Assembly: GCF_003014595.1 (NCBI RefSeq)
Contig: NZ_PYGK01000010.1
Coordinates: 220,983 to 284,982, forward strand
Reading direction: 5' to 3'
Length of the DNA stretch: 64,000 nucleotides
Origin: Chitinophaga ginsengisoli
GTDB lineage: Bacteria > Bacteroidota > Bacteroidia > Chitinophagales > Chitinophagaceae
The notes beneath the pieces were generated by a model, which saw nothing but the letters and a program-made list of their open reading frames with translations, did not search any database and was not told the DNA's origin. Both the position numbers and the translations under genes were made by a program. This document shows, one piece after another, positions 52,551-61,956 of the stretch (position 1 is the first letter of the stretch; every line of letters starts with the position of its first letter).

Positions 52551-53675
52551 TTACTTTAAAAGATCTTTGGTATATTTATTCGCATACTTGTAATTATTCA
52601 TAACAGTGGTATCATAGACCATGGGACAGCCATGGCAGAAAGAATGCTCACCGCATTTTTCCGCATGACGGGAGTTTGACACGACCTTTCTTAGTTCCTG
52701 GTAGGGTGCGCCATTCCATACTTGCGATAAGCTGGAGTTAAATATGTTACCAAGGGAAGGAGACTTTAACTTTTTTTCTTTGTGATATTGTTCACCAAGC
52801 CGGTAAGTACAGCAGGGAATTACATCGCCATTATATTTGATGACTGTACCCATATAGGGCCAATGGCATCTCGGGATAGCCTTAGTCTTTTTGGGCCCTT
52901 TAATGGCAAAGGTGCCTGGATCATAATCAGTGTAGTTATGCAAGCTTCCCCAGAACGTGGTGAACTGGTCCACTCCCATTTCGGTGAACAAAGTGCGTGC
53001 TGTTTCTATATCGTGAACGTTATGCTGATACTTTATATATTGTACTTCAATTCTCGGATATTCAAGGTGCATGTCTTTCTTTAACCTGCAAATGCGCGTC
53101 AGATTATCTATCACTACATTAATCCTTCCTCCAACCCTTGTAATTTCATAGTCCTCCTGTTTTAGTCCGTCAATACAGATTGTCAGATGGGTGAGACCGC
53201 TTAGCACCAGTGCTTTTATCTTCTCGTCACTTAGGTTAAAAGAAAAATTAGAGCTTATATGAGTATTTAGTTTTGCCTTGCTTGCTATAGCGCACATTTG
53301 GGCAAGATCCGGATGAATAAGTGGATCTCCCAAATAGTACAATGATACCAGTGTTGTTTTGCCCTTAATTTCATCTATAATTCTGCTAAACTGGGCGATA
53401 TCCATTTTCTGATCTGCAGTGAAGCTTTGCTTCTGTATGTCTGTATTGGAAGAAGATTTCGCATGTACACATACTGTACAGGACAAATTACAAAGAGGTG
53501 AAATATCAATTTTTACGATGATAGGTTTTGCATGTACTCTGTTTTGCTTGGTGAGAAAAGCTAAAATCGCTCCTGCGCTGTTTAATGCTTTAGAGACTGA
53601 GAGATTATCGATGAACCGGCCAAGCCGCCTTTTAATTAGCTTTTTGTAGCTAACTTTTCTGGTTGGGAATGTCAT
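52551..53675 (-). CDS. Radical SAM/SPASM protein
   Basis: This 374-residue enzyme has the radical SAM cluster CNLSCTVC (Cys62, Cys66, Cys69) in the segment KIDISPLCNLSCTVC. The SAM-binding beta-strands are visible as VSLYYLGDPLIHPDL and HISSNFSFNLSDEK. The C-terminal SPASM-like region holds further Cys clusters (RCHWPYMG, DVIPCCTYRLG, KCGEHSFCHGCPM) for auxiliary iron-sulfur clusters. SPASM proteins modify peptides, sugars or other metabolites. I see no precursor peptide next to it, and it pairs with a NodB-like deacetylase, so a sugar or lipid substrate is more likely. Upstream is 236 bp of AT-rich DNA without a gene. Confidence 0.85.
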   Translation of the reverse strand: MTFPTRKVSYKKLIKRRLGRFIDNLSVSKALNSAGAILAFLTKQNRVHAKPIIVKIDISPLCNLSCTVCVHAKSSSNTDIQKQSFTADQKMDIAQFSRIIDEIKGKTTLVSLYYLGDPLIHPDLAQMCAIASKAKLNTHISSNFSFNLSDEKIKALVLSGLTHLTICIDGLKQEDYEITRVGGRINVVIDNLTRICRLKKDMHLEYPRIEVQYIKYQHNVHDIETARTLFTEMGVDQFTTFWGSLHNYTDYDPGTFAIKGPKKTKAIPRCHWPYMGTVIKYNGDVIPCCTYRLGEQYHKEKKLKSPSLGNIFNSSLSQVWNGAPYQELRKVVSNSRHAEKCGEHSFCHGCPMVYDTTVMNNYKYANKYTKDLLK

Positions 53676-53911
53676 GTCTTGGGGTATTTGTAACTAAAAT
53701 GGAATTTGAGTAATTGAATTTACAATTTTGTCACCATAAAAAAAATATTCATTCCAACAAATATTACCTGCTTAATTCATAACAAGAGCCTTGCTAATAA
53801 TAAGCAAGTGAATAACATTACAACGGGTAGTACCTTATAAAAGTTCTTAATAACCTTCCGACAAAAGAATGTCAAAACAAGATGAGTAGTTCTTCATTCT
53901 TATTCAGGAAT

Positions 53912-55297
53912 CTACTTACCGATGCAAAACTTACTGAAAATAAAATCCAACTGATCTTCATTCGTGATCTGTCCTGTGATCTCTCCCAGATAATGCAGGC
54001 ATCTTCTGATATCAAGTGCCAACAGGTCTCCCGGCAACTGACTATCCAGGCCGAACCTTACATCCTGCAGGGCGTTGAGCACTTCCTGTAAAGCGGCATA
54101 ATGACGTGCATTAGTTACAATGGTATCTTCGGTATTGATATTACCACTCATTACTTTTTGCACCAAGCGGTCTTTCAATTCCTGGATATGTTCATGTTGT
54201 TTGGCGGAGATAAACAGAATGTCTTCTATGCCGGCGAACTTAGTTGCCGCAGCAGGTAGTCCTATGATGTCAGTCTTATTACCTATCAGCAGATAATTGA
54301 CACTCTCCTGCTGAAATGCTGACACCTGGGTCTGGAGATCGGCCAGAGAGGTCTCGTTTACATCAAACAGGTATAGCACAACACCGGCCTCTCTGATCTT
54401 CTCCATCGTCTTCTGCACGCCTATGCTTTCAATAATATCTGCACTTTCACGGATGCCGGCTGTATCGATAAGACGGAACAGCACTCCCTGTATGTTTAAG
54501 ACTTCCTCTATCGTGTCGCGTGTAGTACCGGCAATGTCACTTACGATAGCCCTGTTTTCATTCAGGAGGGTATTCAGCAAGGTAGACTTACCTGCGTTAG
54601 GTTTGCCCACAATAGCGGTATTTACGCCGTTTTTGATCACGTTGCCCATACGGAAGGAATCGACCAGGTGTTTTACCACTTCGGTCGCTTCATTGATAAC
54701 GCGATATAATTGGGTACGATCAGCAAATTCGACATCTTCCTGGCTAAAGTCCAGTTCCAGCTCAATCAATGCAGAAAAGCTGATCAGCTGTTCCCGGAGG
54801 GCATATAATTCCTTCGAAAAACCACCTCTCATCTGTTGCATCGCTGTCTGGTGACTGGCGGCGGAGTTACTGGCAATAAGGTCTGCGACTGATTCTGCCT
54901 GGGTAAGATCCAGTTTACCATTGAGGAATGCCCGCATAGTGTATTCCCCCGGCTTGGCCATTCGGGCGCCTGCGTGAATACAGGCGTCAATGATCTGCTG
55001 CTGGATATAGGGAGATCCATGACAAGATATTTCAACAATATCTTCCCCGGTATAAGAGCGGGGAGCCTTGTAAAGGCTTACTACCACTTCATCGATGGCT
55101 CGTCCGTTTTCAACAATAGATCCGAAATGAAGTGTGTGGCCTGCTTGCTGATGCAGGTCTTTTGCCGGGAACAATTTATCACAGATATCGATGGCTTTCG
55201 TTCCGTTCAGGCGGATCACCGCAATCGCTCCTATTCCTGGCGCTGTAGCCAGTGCTACAATTGTATCATCGTATCCTGTAAGATTATTCCCTAGCAT
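53912..55297 (-). CDS. mnmE: tRNA uridine-5-carboxymethylaminomethyl modification GTPase MnmE
   Basis: This 461-residue MnmE (TrmE) works with MnmG to modify wobble uridine 34 of certain tRNAs. The N-terminal folate-binding domain (about 1-120) starts YDDTIVALATAPGIGAIAVI and has YTGEDIVEISCHGSPYIQQQ. The central helical domain is interrupted by a G domain with P-loop GKPNAGKSTLLN, switch motif DTAGIRE and base motif GNKTD. The protein ends in the catalytic CIGK motif. Length and all motifs are normal for the family. It stands alone on the minus strand; the hairpin at 55338-55373 separates it from the tonB operon. Confidence 0.97.
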   Translation of the reverse strand: MLGNNLTGYDDTIVALATAPGIGAIAVIRLNGTKAIDICDKLFPAKDLHQQAGHTLHFGSIVENGRAIDEVVVSLYKAPRSYTGEDIVEISCHGSPYIQQQIIDACIHAGARMAKPGEYTMRAFLNGKLDLTQAESVADLIASNSAASHQTAMQQMRGGFSKELYALREQLISFSALIELELDFSQEDVEFADRTQLYRVINEATEVVKHLVDSFRMGNVIKNGVNTAIVGKPNAGKSTLLNTLLNENRAIVSDIAGTTRDTIEEVLNIQGVLFRLIDTAGIRESADIIESIGVQKTMEKIREAGVVLYLFDVNETSLADLQTQVSAFQQESVNYLLIGNKTDIIGLPAAATKFAGIEDILFISAKQHEHIQELKDRLVQKVMSGNINTEDTIVTNARHYAALQEVLNALQDVRFGLDSQLPGDLLALDIRRCLHYLGEITGQITNEDQLDFIFSKFCIGK

Positions 55298-55337
55298 AAC
55301 ATGTCAAATTCAGGCAGCAATATACCCAATAAATAAA

Positions 55338-55373
55338 AAATCCCAGTCCCGGTTGTACCGGTACTGGGATTTA
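55338..55373 (-). terminator. Terminator of exbB-exbD-exbD-tonB operon
   Basis: A 16-bp stem with one mismatch (aaatcccagtcccggt, 55338-55353; accggtactgggattt, 55358-55373) lies 20 bp after the tonB stop. On the minus strand it is followed by a T-rich tract (complement of aaataaaaaa). Confidence 0.8.
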
Positions 55374-55393
55374 AGTAAATATCCTTGGATCTG

Positions 55394-56233
55394 CTACTCT
55401 TGTAAAGTAAAGCGGATTGGCAGGTTGAACTGTACAGACACCTGACGGCCGTTCTGTTTACCAGCTTTCCATTTAGGCATTATTTTTACCACACGGATCG
55501 CTTCTTCTTCCAGACCACCGCCTTTTGCAGCGCCTACAGTTTTTACATCTTTGATGTTACCTTCAGAATCTACTACGAACTGTACAAACACAGTACCTGA
55601 GATCGCATTTTCCTGCGCAACGCGAGGATAGTGGATGTTTTTGCTCAGGAACTTAGCCAGCGCTTCTTCACCACCGGGGAAGGTAGGCGGCTGTTCTACG
55701 AACGTAAAGATTTCTTCTTTCGGAGGAGGAGGTGGAGCTTCTACCACACCAGTACCTTTACTGTCTTCCAGCAATCCCGGGTCGATACCGTTAGGATCAC
55801 CTTCTACAGTTTTAGTGCTGATCGCCTTATTTTCAATATCCTTGATTTTTGGCGGAACTTCATCTTCCGGTACTTCTTCATCCTTCTTGATTACAGGAGG
55901 AGTGAATTGTACGGAAGGCTTCACCGGAGGTGGCGGAGCAGGAGGTGGTGGAGGTGGTGGTGGTGTTTTCGGATCATCCGGTAACTTCACGTCCTCCATC
56001 TTGATCTGCTCTATCACAGGCTTCCTGTTAGGGTTTTCCCTTTCAACCTTGAGTATGTAATTATTAATTGCATAACCTCCGATAACAAGCAACATCAGTG
56101 CAGCACTGCCTATTATGGCGTTGCGTACCCTTTTGTCGTACTGTCGTCTGAGATCATAAGCCCCATATTCTTTATTCCTGTTTTCAAACAGGATATCCAG
56201 AAAATCGGACTTTAAGATTTTAGCGGTATCCAT
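55394..56233 (-). CDS. TonB-family energy transducer
   Basis: This 279-residue protein links the inner-membrane proton-driven motor to SusC-like outer-membrane transporters. A cytoplasmic N-terminus (LENRNKEYGAYDLRRQYDKR, a common start in Bacteroidota TonB proteins) precedes one transmembrane helix (about 38-58). A long Pro-rich periplasmic spacer follows, with two runs of Pro (about 90-105). The C-terminal TonB domain (about 190-279) has FPGGEEALAKFLSKNIHYP, GTVFVQFVVDSEGNI and VQFNLPIRFTL. It is the last gene of the exbB-exbD-exbD-tonB operon. Confidence 0.93.
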   Translation of the reverse strand: MDTAKILKSDFLDILFENRNKEYGAYDLRRQYDKRVRNAIIGSAALMLLVIGGYAINNYILKVERENPNRKPVIEQIKMEDVKLPDDPKTPPPPPPPPAPPPPVKPSVQFTPPVIKKDEEVPEDEVPPKIKDIENKAISTKTVEGDPNGIDPGLLEDSKGTGVVEAPPPPPKEEIFTFVEQPPTFPGGEEALAKFLSKNIHYPRVAQENAISGTVFVQFVVDSEGNIKDVKTVGAAKGGGLEEEAIRVVKIMPKWKAGKQNGRQVSVQFNLPIRFTLQE

Positions 56234-56274
56234 TGTTTAAATTTTAAGGATGGATGCAAAAGTTAATTTGTCAA

Positions 56275-56874
56275 TTACTTGGAGCCACCACCGCCGCCGT
56301 TAGCTGCTTCAGTCTGACGGATCCAGGTTTTATCCTGATCGCTGATGTCAACTGTTGCATAACGTTGAATACGGTTAATAGCCATTTCGTCCAGAATGTC
56401 AACGAAATCCTTGTATGTAGCGTCATCATCAGCTTTAATGATTACTACCACATCTTCAGGTTCACCTTTTGCATTTCTCGCCTTAGAAACCTCATCACGC
56501 TTTTTAATAATTACGTCTCTGATACCCCCTTTGTTGGCAAAGGTAGTAGCCTTGAAGAAGTCAGGATTGGCTGATGCATTCGGGTCTTGTGCCAAACCTT
56601 CGTAATAATATACCCGGTCTTTTTTGCCAAGCAGTATAGTGAGGGCAGTACTTTCCTTTACTTTATTCTGATCTTTTTCATCCTTTGTATCCTTTGGCAT
56701 GATCAGGTCCATTGTCTTGGGCTTGCTCATGGTTGTAGTCAACATGAAGAAAGTGATCAGCAGAAAGCCAAGATCCACCATCGGAGTCATGTCTACGCGT
56801 GTAGACTGCTTCTTTGATTTCGTACCCTGGTGTTTGCCTTTACCGCCACTACTGCTGGTATCCATTTCTGCCAT
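56275..56874 (-). CDS. ExbD/TolR-family biopolymer transport protein (second copy)
   Basis: This 199-residue protein has a short basic, Gly/Ser-rich cytoplasmic N-terminus, then the single transmembrane helix with the functional Asp in VDMTPMVDLGFLLITFFMLTTT. The Asp following PMV is the likely proton-carrying residue. The periplasmic domain contains VVIIKADDDATYKDFVDILD. The C-terminus is Gly-rich. It follows the first exbD and precedes tonB. Two different ExbD proteins in one operon are usual in Bacteroidota. Confidence 0.93.
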   Translation of the reverse strand: MAEMDTSSSGGKGKHQGTKSKKQSTRVDMTPMVDLGFLLITFFMLTTTMSKPKTMDLIMPKDTKDEKDQNKVKESTALTILLGKKDRVYYYEGLAQDPNASANPDFFKATTFANKGGIRDVIIKKRDEVSKARNAKGEPEDVVVIIKADDDATYKDFVDILDEMAINRIQRYATVDISDQDKTWIRQTEAANGGGGGSK

Positions 56875-56947
56875 AGTAGCTCTTTTTTTAAGTTTTCAAT
56901 AGCAACTCAACGCCGCAGCGCTGCCTGCTGTTTACTTTTAAATTGCT

Positions 56948-57592
56948 TTATTTCTCATCACGAGCTAAAGCAGCTGCTGTTCCTGGCGGAGGTGCCTCCA
57001 GATTTGTAACCAGGTTCAGTTTCTGGATCTTCTTATCCTTGAAGGTGTCCAGAATGTCCTTAATCTTAGGATAAGGAGTTTGGTTATCGGCCTTTACGCA
57101 GTACTGCAGTCTTGGGTTTCCACCCTGTGCAGATCTTGCATACTCGATCCATACCGCAACCTCATTATTAGCTGAGTCAGTTGGAATACCTACTTCCAGA
57201 CCTGCTTTCTTACGCTCTTCCGGTTTCATGGAGAGATAAGATTTCAGGTTTTTGATTTCAGTTCCTACGCTGGCGCCAATGATAAAGTTGTTCATTTCCT
57301 TGTCACTCAGTCCGAGCTTGTACTGGTCATTCAGATCCTGAATCAGTTTCTGCCTTTTAGGCTGACCGTCCATACTGAAGAATACCCTACCGTCTTTATC
57401 CACTGTCAGCATGATCACGTCAGAATCCGGCAGCAGTTTAGTATTGATGGAAGACGGAGTTACCACAGTCACCGGCTCGTCCGGTTTAAATTTAGTAGCC
57501 AACATGAAGAACGTGAGCAGCAAGAAAGCCACGTCACACATCGCGGTCATATCAACCAGCGTGCTCTTCCTGGGCATTTTAACTTTAGGCAT
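56948..57592 (-). CDS. ExbD/TolR-family biopolymer transport protein (first copy)
   Basis: This 214-residue ExbD-like protein has a transmembrane helix with the proton-path Asp in STLVDMTAMCDVAFLLLTFF. Its periplasmic domain is longer than that of the second copy and includes PEERKKAGLEVGIPTDSANN, an insertion commonly found in the first ExbD of Bacteroidota operons. The C-terminal part, YPKIKDILDTFKDKKIQKLN, is the standard ExbD domain. It lies between exbB and the second exbD. Confidence 0.93.
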   Translation of the reverse strand: MPKVKMPRKSTLVDMTAMCDVAFLLLTFFMLATKFKPDEPVTVVTPSSINTKLLPDSDVIMLTVDKDGRVFFSMDGQPKRQKLIQDLNDQYKLGLSDKEMNNFIIGASVGTEIKNLKSYLSMKPEERKKAGLEVGIPTDSANNEVAVWIEYARSAQGGNPRLQYCVKADNQTPYPKIKDILDTFKDKKIQKLNLVTNLEAPPPGTAAALARDEK

Positions 57593-57662
57593 CTTTACTC
57601 CTTTTTAGGTTTACTTTATATAGATTCAAAACTGCTAGTTTTCCATACAAATAATTAAAAAA

Positions 57663-58517
57663 TTATTTGTGGTTTGCAGCGAAGCTCTGAGTTAAAGTAA
57701 AACCAGACTCGTCGATTGCATAGGTGATGCTATCGATATTGGTAGTAAAGAAGTTATACATGATGATCGCGATAGCGGAAGTACCGATACCCAGAGCGGT
57801 GTTGATCAACGCCTCGGAGATACCTAACGCCAGTTTAGATGAATCTGGAGCACCAGAAGCAGACATCGCGGAGAAGGATTTGATCATACCCAATACTGTA
57901 CCGAACAGACCTAACAGGGTAGCTACTGAAGCGATAGTGGACAGGAACACCAGGTTCTTTTCCATCATTGGCAGTTCCAGTGCTGTTGTTTCTTCGATCT
58001 CGTTCTTGATAGTCAGGATCTTCTGTTCAGTATCCAGCTCAGTGTTAGTGATCATTTCTTTGTACTTCTTCAGACCAGCCTTCATTACGTTACCTACAGA
58101 ACCTTTCTGTTTGTCGCACTCAGCCAGCGCTGCGTCTACGTTTTTGTTAGCCAGGTGGAACTGAACTCTTCTTACCAGGTCAGCACCGCTGAACTTACCT
58201 TTAGCTTTACTGATATACAGGAAACGCTCAATTACGAAAGTGATACAGATCAATAATACAGAAATAAGAATAGGTACAATAGCACCACCCTGATAAACTG
58301 TTGCGAACCATTTTCCGATACCTTCTTCAACTGGATGCGCGCCTACAATACCACCCTGGAAGTTATCTGGGCTACCCAGTACGAACAGGTAAAAGAGAAC
58401 ACCTATAACTATACAGATAGGTACAGCCAGCAATGCGAATACATTGGATGACTTTTTAACTTGATGAGAAGTTGTTTTGGCAGAACCTGCAGTCACAGTT
58501 GTTTTAGTCTCAGCCAT
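57663..58517 (-). CDS. exbB: MotA/TolQ/ExbB-family proton channel protein
   Basis: This 284-residue ExbB is the channel component of the TonB energising complex. It has an N-terminal helix (VFALLAVPICIVIGVLFYLF), a second helix near 80-100 (AIVPILISVLLICITFVIER), a cytoplasmic region, and the conserved C-terminal pair of helices with LVFLSTIASVATLLGLFGTV and EALINTALGIGTSAIAII. It is the first gene of the operon, with a good promoter match 73 bp upstream. Confidence 0.94.
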   Translation of the reverse strand: MAETKTTVTAGSAKTTSHQVKKSSNVFALLAVPICIVIGVLFYLFVLGSPDNFQGGIVGAHPVEEGIGKWFATVYQGGAIVPILISVLLICITFVIERFLYISKAKGKFSGADLVRRVQFHLANKNVDAALAECDKQKGSVGNVMKAGLKKYKEMITNTELDTEQKILTIKNEIEETTALELPMMEKNLVFLSTIASVATLLGLFGTVLGMIKSFSAMSASGAPDSSKLALGISEALINTALGIGTSAIAIIMYNFFTTNIDSITYAIDESGFTLTQSFAANHK

Positions 58518-59242
58518 GTTGATTGAATTTTAGTGTTAAAGATTAAACTATTGTTTTTTGTTATTTCTGCAATATAAATACGTGATTCGCAAAGTTATAC
58601 GGTTGACCCAAAAAAACAAGTGCAGCTCTCAAAATCTCACAAAATTTAACGCTTGCACTGAAGGCCGCCAGCAGCCGGCCTTACCATCTCCTGTTTTGTT
58701 GAGCAAACACTTTAATTGTTAAATACAACCTATTTCAAATAATGGGTTACGCCCCTTATGATTAATATCCTTGTAACCTGAAATTTATTGATTTTTTTCA
58801 AAGTTGGACGCACAATTTAAGAAATTTTTTAAATGTTCCAACAGAAATTTTCCGACGTGATTTTTTCCCCTATCCCGCTACCATCCGCACTTTGAGTCAC
58901 TTTCAGCTCGCTTTGCCATCCTTACAACGCCACACAATTACAGTTATTTACATATCCGTTTTACCCTGTCTAACGTGGAACCTGCATGTCTTTAGCCGGT
59001 GTAAAACGTTTGCAATGGCGCTATTGCTGCATTTCATTCACTCTGTAATATAAGCATAAAAGATACCATATCAACAAATTTATTCATAGACGGCAAACAC
59101 AGTGTCTCCCCCTATATGTCCCTCATTTACTCCCCTCCATTCCTGTAACATTTTAAGCGCTCATGGAATTCCCCGATAAGTTACTGCTTAATATGTGTAT
59201 TTTCAACACCTACCTGCCTAAAATCTGGTTATTAGAAAACAA
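58518..59242. other. Long spacer between exbB and metalloprotease genes
   Basis: This 725-bp divergent spacer contains the exbB promoter and a small GC-rich hairpin (aaggcc at 58661-58666 with ggcctt at 58677-58682). The rest is AT- and pyrimidine-rich, and I see no gene or known RNA in it. Confidence 0.5.
58590..58620 (-). promoter_or_regulatory. Promoter of exbB operon
   Basis: On the minus strand CTTG (58620-58617), 19 bases, then TAACTTTG (58597-58590) matches the Bacteroidota -7 box exactly and the -33 box in three of four bases. The predicted leader is about 65 nt. Confidence 0.65.
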
Positions 59243-61804
59243 ATGAACAAACACTTTATCCGTACCATAGCCATCACAAGCGCAGGTACGCTGTTATTGA
59301 TGCTGACTATCAATCCACTATCAGCACAAAAGAGAAAAAAGACAGAGCAACCAACTATCGCAGCTAAAGATTCTACCGCCCGTCCGCCTATGCCTGCTAA
59401 AAGCAGCCCTAAAACCGCTCCAAAAAAATTCGGAGAGGTGATCACTCCCGCCGCCATAGCAGATTCCGGCCTGTTCAATATCTACAAACAGGATGACAAG
59501 GTATTCTTCGAAATTGCTGATTCCCTCCTGAGTAGAGATGTATTGGTCGTGAACCGTATCTCCAAATCTGCCGCCGGCCTGCGTTCCTCTATGATGGGAT
59601 ATAGCGGCGATGAAATCGGAGAAAATGTCATCCGCTTTGAAAAAGGCCCCAACAACAGGATCTTTCTGAAAAACATTTCCTATGCTGAGATCTCGAAAGA
59701 TTCCAGTCAGCCAATGTTTAACGCTGTCATGAATTCCAATATACAGCCCATTGCTGCTGCGTTTGATATTAAAGCGATATCTGATAATGGCAATAGCACA
59801 GTCATAGATCTGACAGATTTTATACAAGGTGATAATGACATCTTCTTTTTTGATTCCCGTGTTAAGGCCGGTCTGAAACTGGGCGCTGTACAACAGGATA
59901 AATCTTATATAGTCGATGTCAAATCCTACCCGATCAATACTGAGATCAAAACTGTTAAAACCTATTCGAAATCAGGCGGACCACAAGGACCAGGCGCACC
60001 TGTGCCAGGAGGGAATGCCACCCTGGAACTAAACTCTTCCATGATCCTGCTTCCCGCTGTTCCCATGCAGTCCCGGTATTTCGATCCACGTGTGGGTTTC
60101 TTTACTACATCCTTAACTGATTTCGACCTCGATCCACAGGGCGTAAAACGCCTGTCCATGGTAACCCGCTGGCGGCTCGAACCTAAACCGGAAGACCTGG
60201 AGAAATATAAACGGGGCGAACTGGTGGAGCCTGCCAAGCCGATCATCTTTTACATTGATCCCGCAACGCCGAAAAAATGGGTACCCTACCTTATTCAAGG
60301 AGTTAACGACTGGCAGTCTGCCTTTGAAAAGGCTGGTTTCAAGAATGCTATCATAGCAAAAGTGGCTCCCACCCACGAACAGGACTCTACCTGGAGCCTT
60401 GAAGATGCACGCTTCTCTGCCATCGTATATAAACCTTCTGATATTCCGAATGCAAGTGGTCCTCATATTCACGATCCACGTTCAGGAGAGATTATGGAAA
60501 GCCATATTAACTGGTATCATAACGTGATGCGTCTGCTGCGTAACTGGTACTTTGTACAATGCTCTCCTACCGATCCACGGGCCCGGAATATGCAGTTCAA
60601 TGATACCCTGATGGGAGAACTTATCAGATTTGTTTCATCCCACGAAGTAGGCCATACACTCGGTCTGCGTCACAACTTCGGTTCCAGCGCTGCCTACCCT
60701 GTGGAGAAACTGAGAGATAAAGCATGGGTAAGAGAGAATGGACACGCTCCTTCTATCATGGACTATGCCCGCTTTAACTATGTTGCTCAACCGGAAGATG
60801 GCATTACCGGAAGCGATCTTTACCCACGTATTAATTTCTACGATAAATGGGCCATTGAATGGGGCTATCGCCTGATCCCCGGTGCTAAAGGTCCGGAAGA
60901 TGAGAAAGCTATCCTTAACAAATGGACTATTGAAAAATTAAAAGATAAGAAATACTGGTTCGGAACAGAGATGAATCCAGACGATCCAAGATCTCAGAAT
61001 GAAGACCTTGGCGACAATGCTATGAAAGCTGGCAGCTATGGTATTAAGAATCTGCAGCGCATCATTCCTAATCTGCTCACCTGGACCAAAGAGGATAACG
61101 AAGGTTATGCAAATCTTACTGAACTGTACCGCGAGGTGAATACCCAGTTCGGCCGATACCTGGGGCATGCTGCCAAAAACATCGGAGGTATCTATGAAAC
61201 ACCTAAAACGGTGGAGCAGGAAGGCGGTATTTATGAAGCTGTTCCCAAAACTATTCAACTGGAAGCCGTACAATTCCTCAACGAGCAGGTATTTACAACA
61301 CCTAAATGGTTGCTGAATAAAGACATTCTTTCCCGCACCGGAAATAATGCTACCGCTATCATCAGCGCACGCCAGACACCGGTATTAGACAGGATACTGA
61401 GTGCGACTACGCTGACTAAGCTAATCAACAATGAGGCTAATGACGGTCCTGAAAGTTATCAGGCAGCTACTTTCCTCAATGATGTGAAAAAAGGCATCTT
61501 CAGTGAAATATATACACGGAAAAATATCGATGTCTTCCGTCGTAACCTGCAGAAATCATATGTTCAGCATATCATTCAATTAATATCATCAGGCGATTCC
61601 CAGCTTAGTAATCCGATGATGATCATGTTTGGCGTACAACCGGCAGATCCAACCAAATCTGATGTCAGCAGTATTGCCCGCGCCCATCTCGTATCATTAC
61701 GTACAGATATCCGTGCCGCCGCCGCTGCTTCTCCGGATGCATTAAGCCGTTATCACCTTACAGATCTTGCCGAGAGGATCACCCAGGCGCTTGAGCCTAA
61801 ATAA
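59243..61804 (+). CDS. Secreted zinc-dependent metalloprotease (DUF5117/DUF5118 type)
   Basis: This 853-residue protein has a signal peptide (MNKHFIRTIAITSAGTLLLM...LSAQ), then a Lys/Pro-rich stretch, then the N-terminal DUF5118/5117-type domains (KQDDKVFFEIADSLLSRDVL, VVNRISKSAAGLRSSM). The catalytic zinc site is HEVGHTLGLRHN (His467, His471, third His in GLRHN), an extended HExxHxxGxxH motif of the metzincin type. IMDYARFNYVAQPEDG supplies the Met-turn. The C-terminal helical domain is typical for the family. Such large proteins are widespread in Bacteroidota; substrates are unknown. A strong terminator follows. Confidence 0.9.
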   Translation: MNKHFIRTIAITSAGTLLLMLTINPLSAQKRKKTEQPTIAAKDSTARPPMPAKSSPKTAPKKFGEVITPAAIADSGLFNIYKQDDKVFFEIADSLLSRDVLVVNRISKSAAGLRSSMMGYSGDEIGENVIRFEKGPNNRIFLKNISYAEISKDSSQPMFNAVMNSNIQPIAAAFDIKAISDNGNSTVIDLTDFIQGDNDIFFFDSRVKAGLKLGAVQQDKSYIVDVKSYPINTEIKTVKTYSKSGGPQGPGAPVPGGNATLELNSSMILLPAVPMQSRYFDPRVGFFTTSLTDFDLDPQGVKRLSMVTRWRLEPKPEDLEKYKRGELVEPAKPIIFYIDPATPKKWVPYLIQGVNDWQSAFEKAGFKNAIIAKVAPTHEQDSTWSLEDARFSAIVYKPSDIPNASGPHIHDPRSGEIMESHINWYHNVMRLLRNWYFVQCSPTDPRARNMQFNDTLMGELIRFVSSHEVGHTLGLRHNFGSSAAYPVEKLRDKAWVRENGHAPSIMDYARFNYVAQPEDGITGSDLYPRINFYDKWAIEWGYRLIPGAKGPEDEKAILNKWTIEKLKDKKYWFGTEMNPDDPRSQNEDLGDNAMKAGSYGIKNLQRIIPNLLTWTKEDNEGYANLTELYREVNTQFGRYLGHAAKNIGGIYETPKTVEQEGGIYEAVPKTIQLEAVQFLNEQVFTTPKWLLNKDILSRTGNNATAIISARQTPVLDRILSATTLTKLINNEANDGPESYQAATFLNDVKKGIFSEIYTRKNIDVFRRNLQKSYVQHIIQLISSGDSQLSNPMMIMFGVQPADPTKSDVSSIARAHLVSLRTDIRAAAAASPDALSRYHLTDLAERITQALEPK

Positions 61805-61821
61805 TACTACTCATATGCATG

Positions 61822-61862
61822 AAAGAGGAAGGTCTGGCATTACCAGACCTTCCTCTTTTTTT
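61822..61862 (+). terminator. Intrinsic terminator after metalloprotease gene
   Basis: A perfect 16-bp stem (aaagaggaaggtctgg, 61822-61837; ccagaccttcctcttt, 61843-61858) with a 5-nt loop ends in a run of T. Confidence 0.9.
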
Positions 61863-61956
61863 ATGTGATAATATTTAACTCGATGAAAATAATGCGGTTG
61901 CTTCTTATTAAAGTTGCTCAATATATCGCTATATTTATATACTGAACCTCAAGAAT

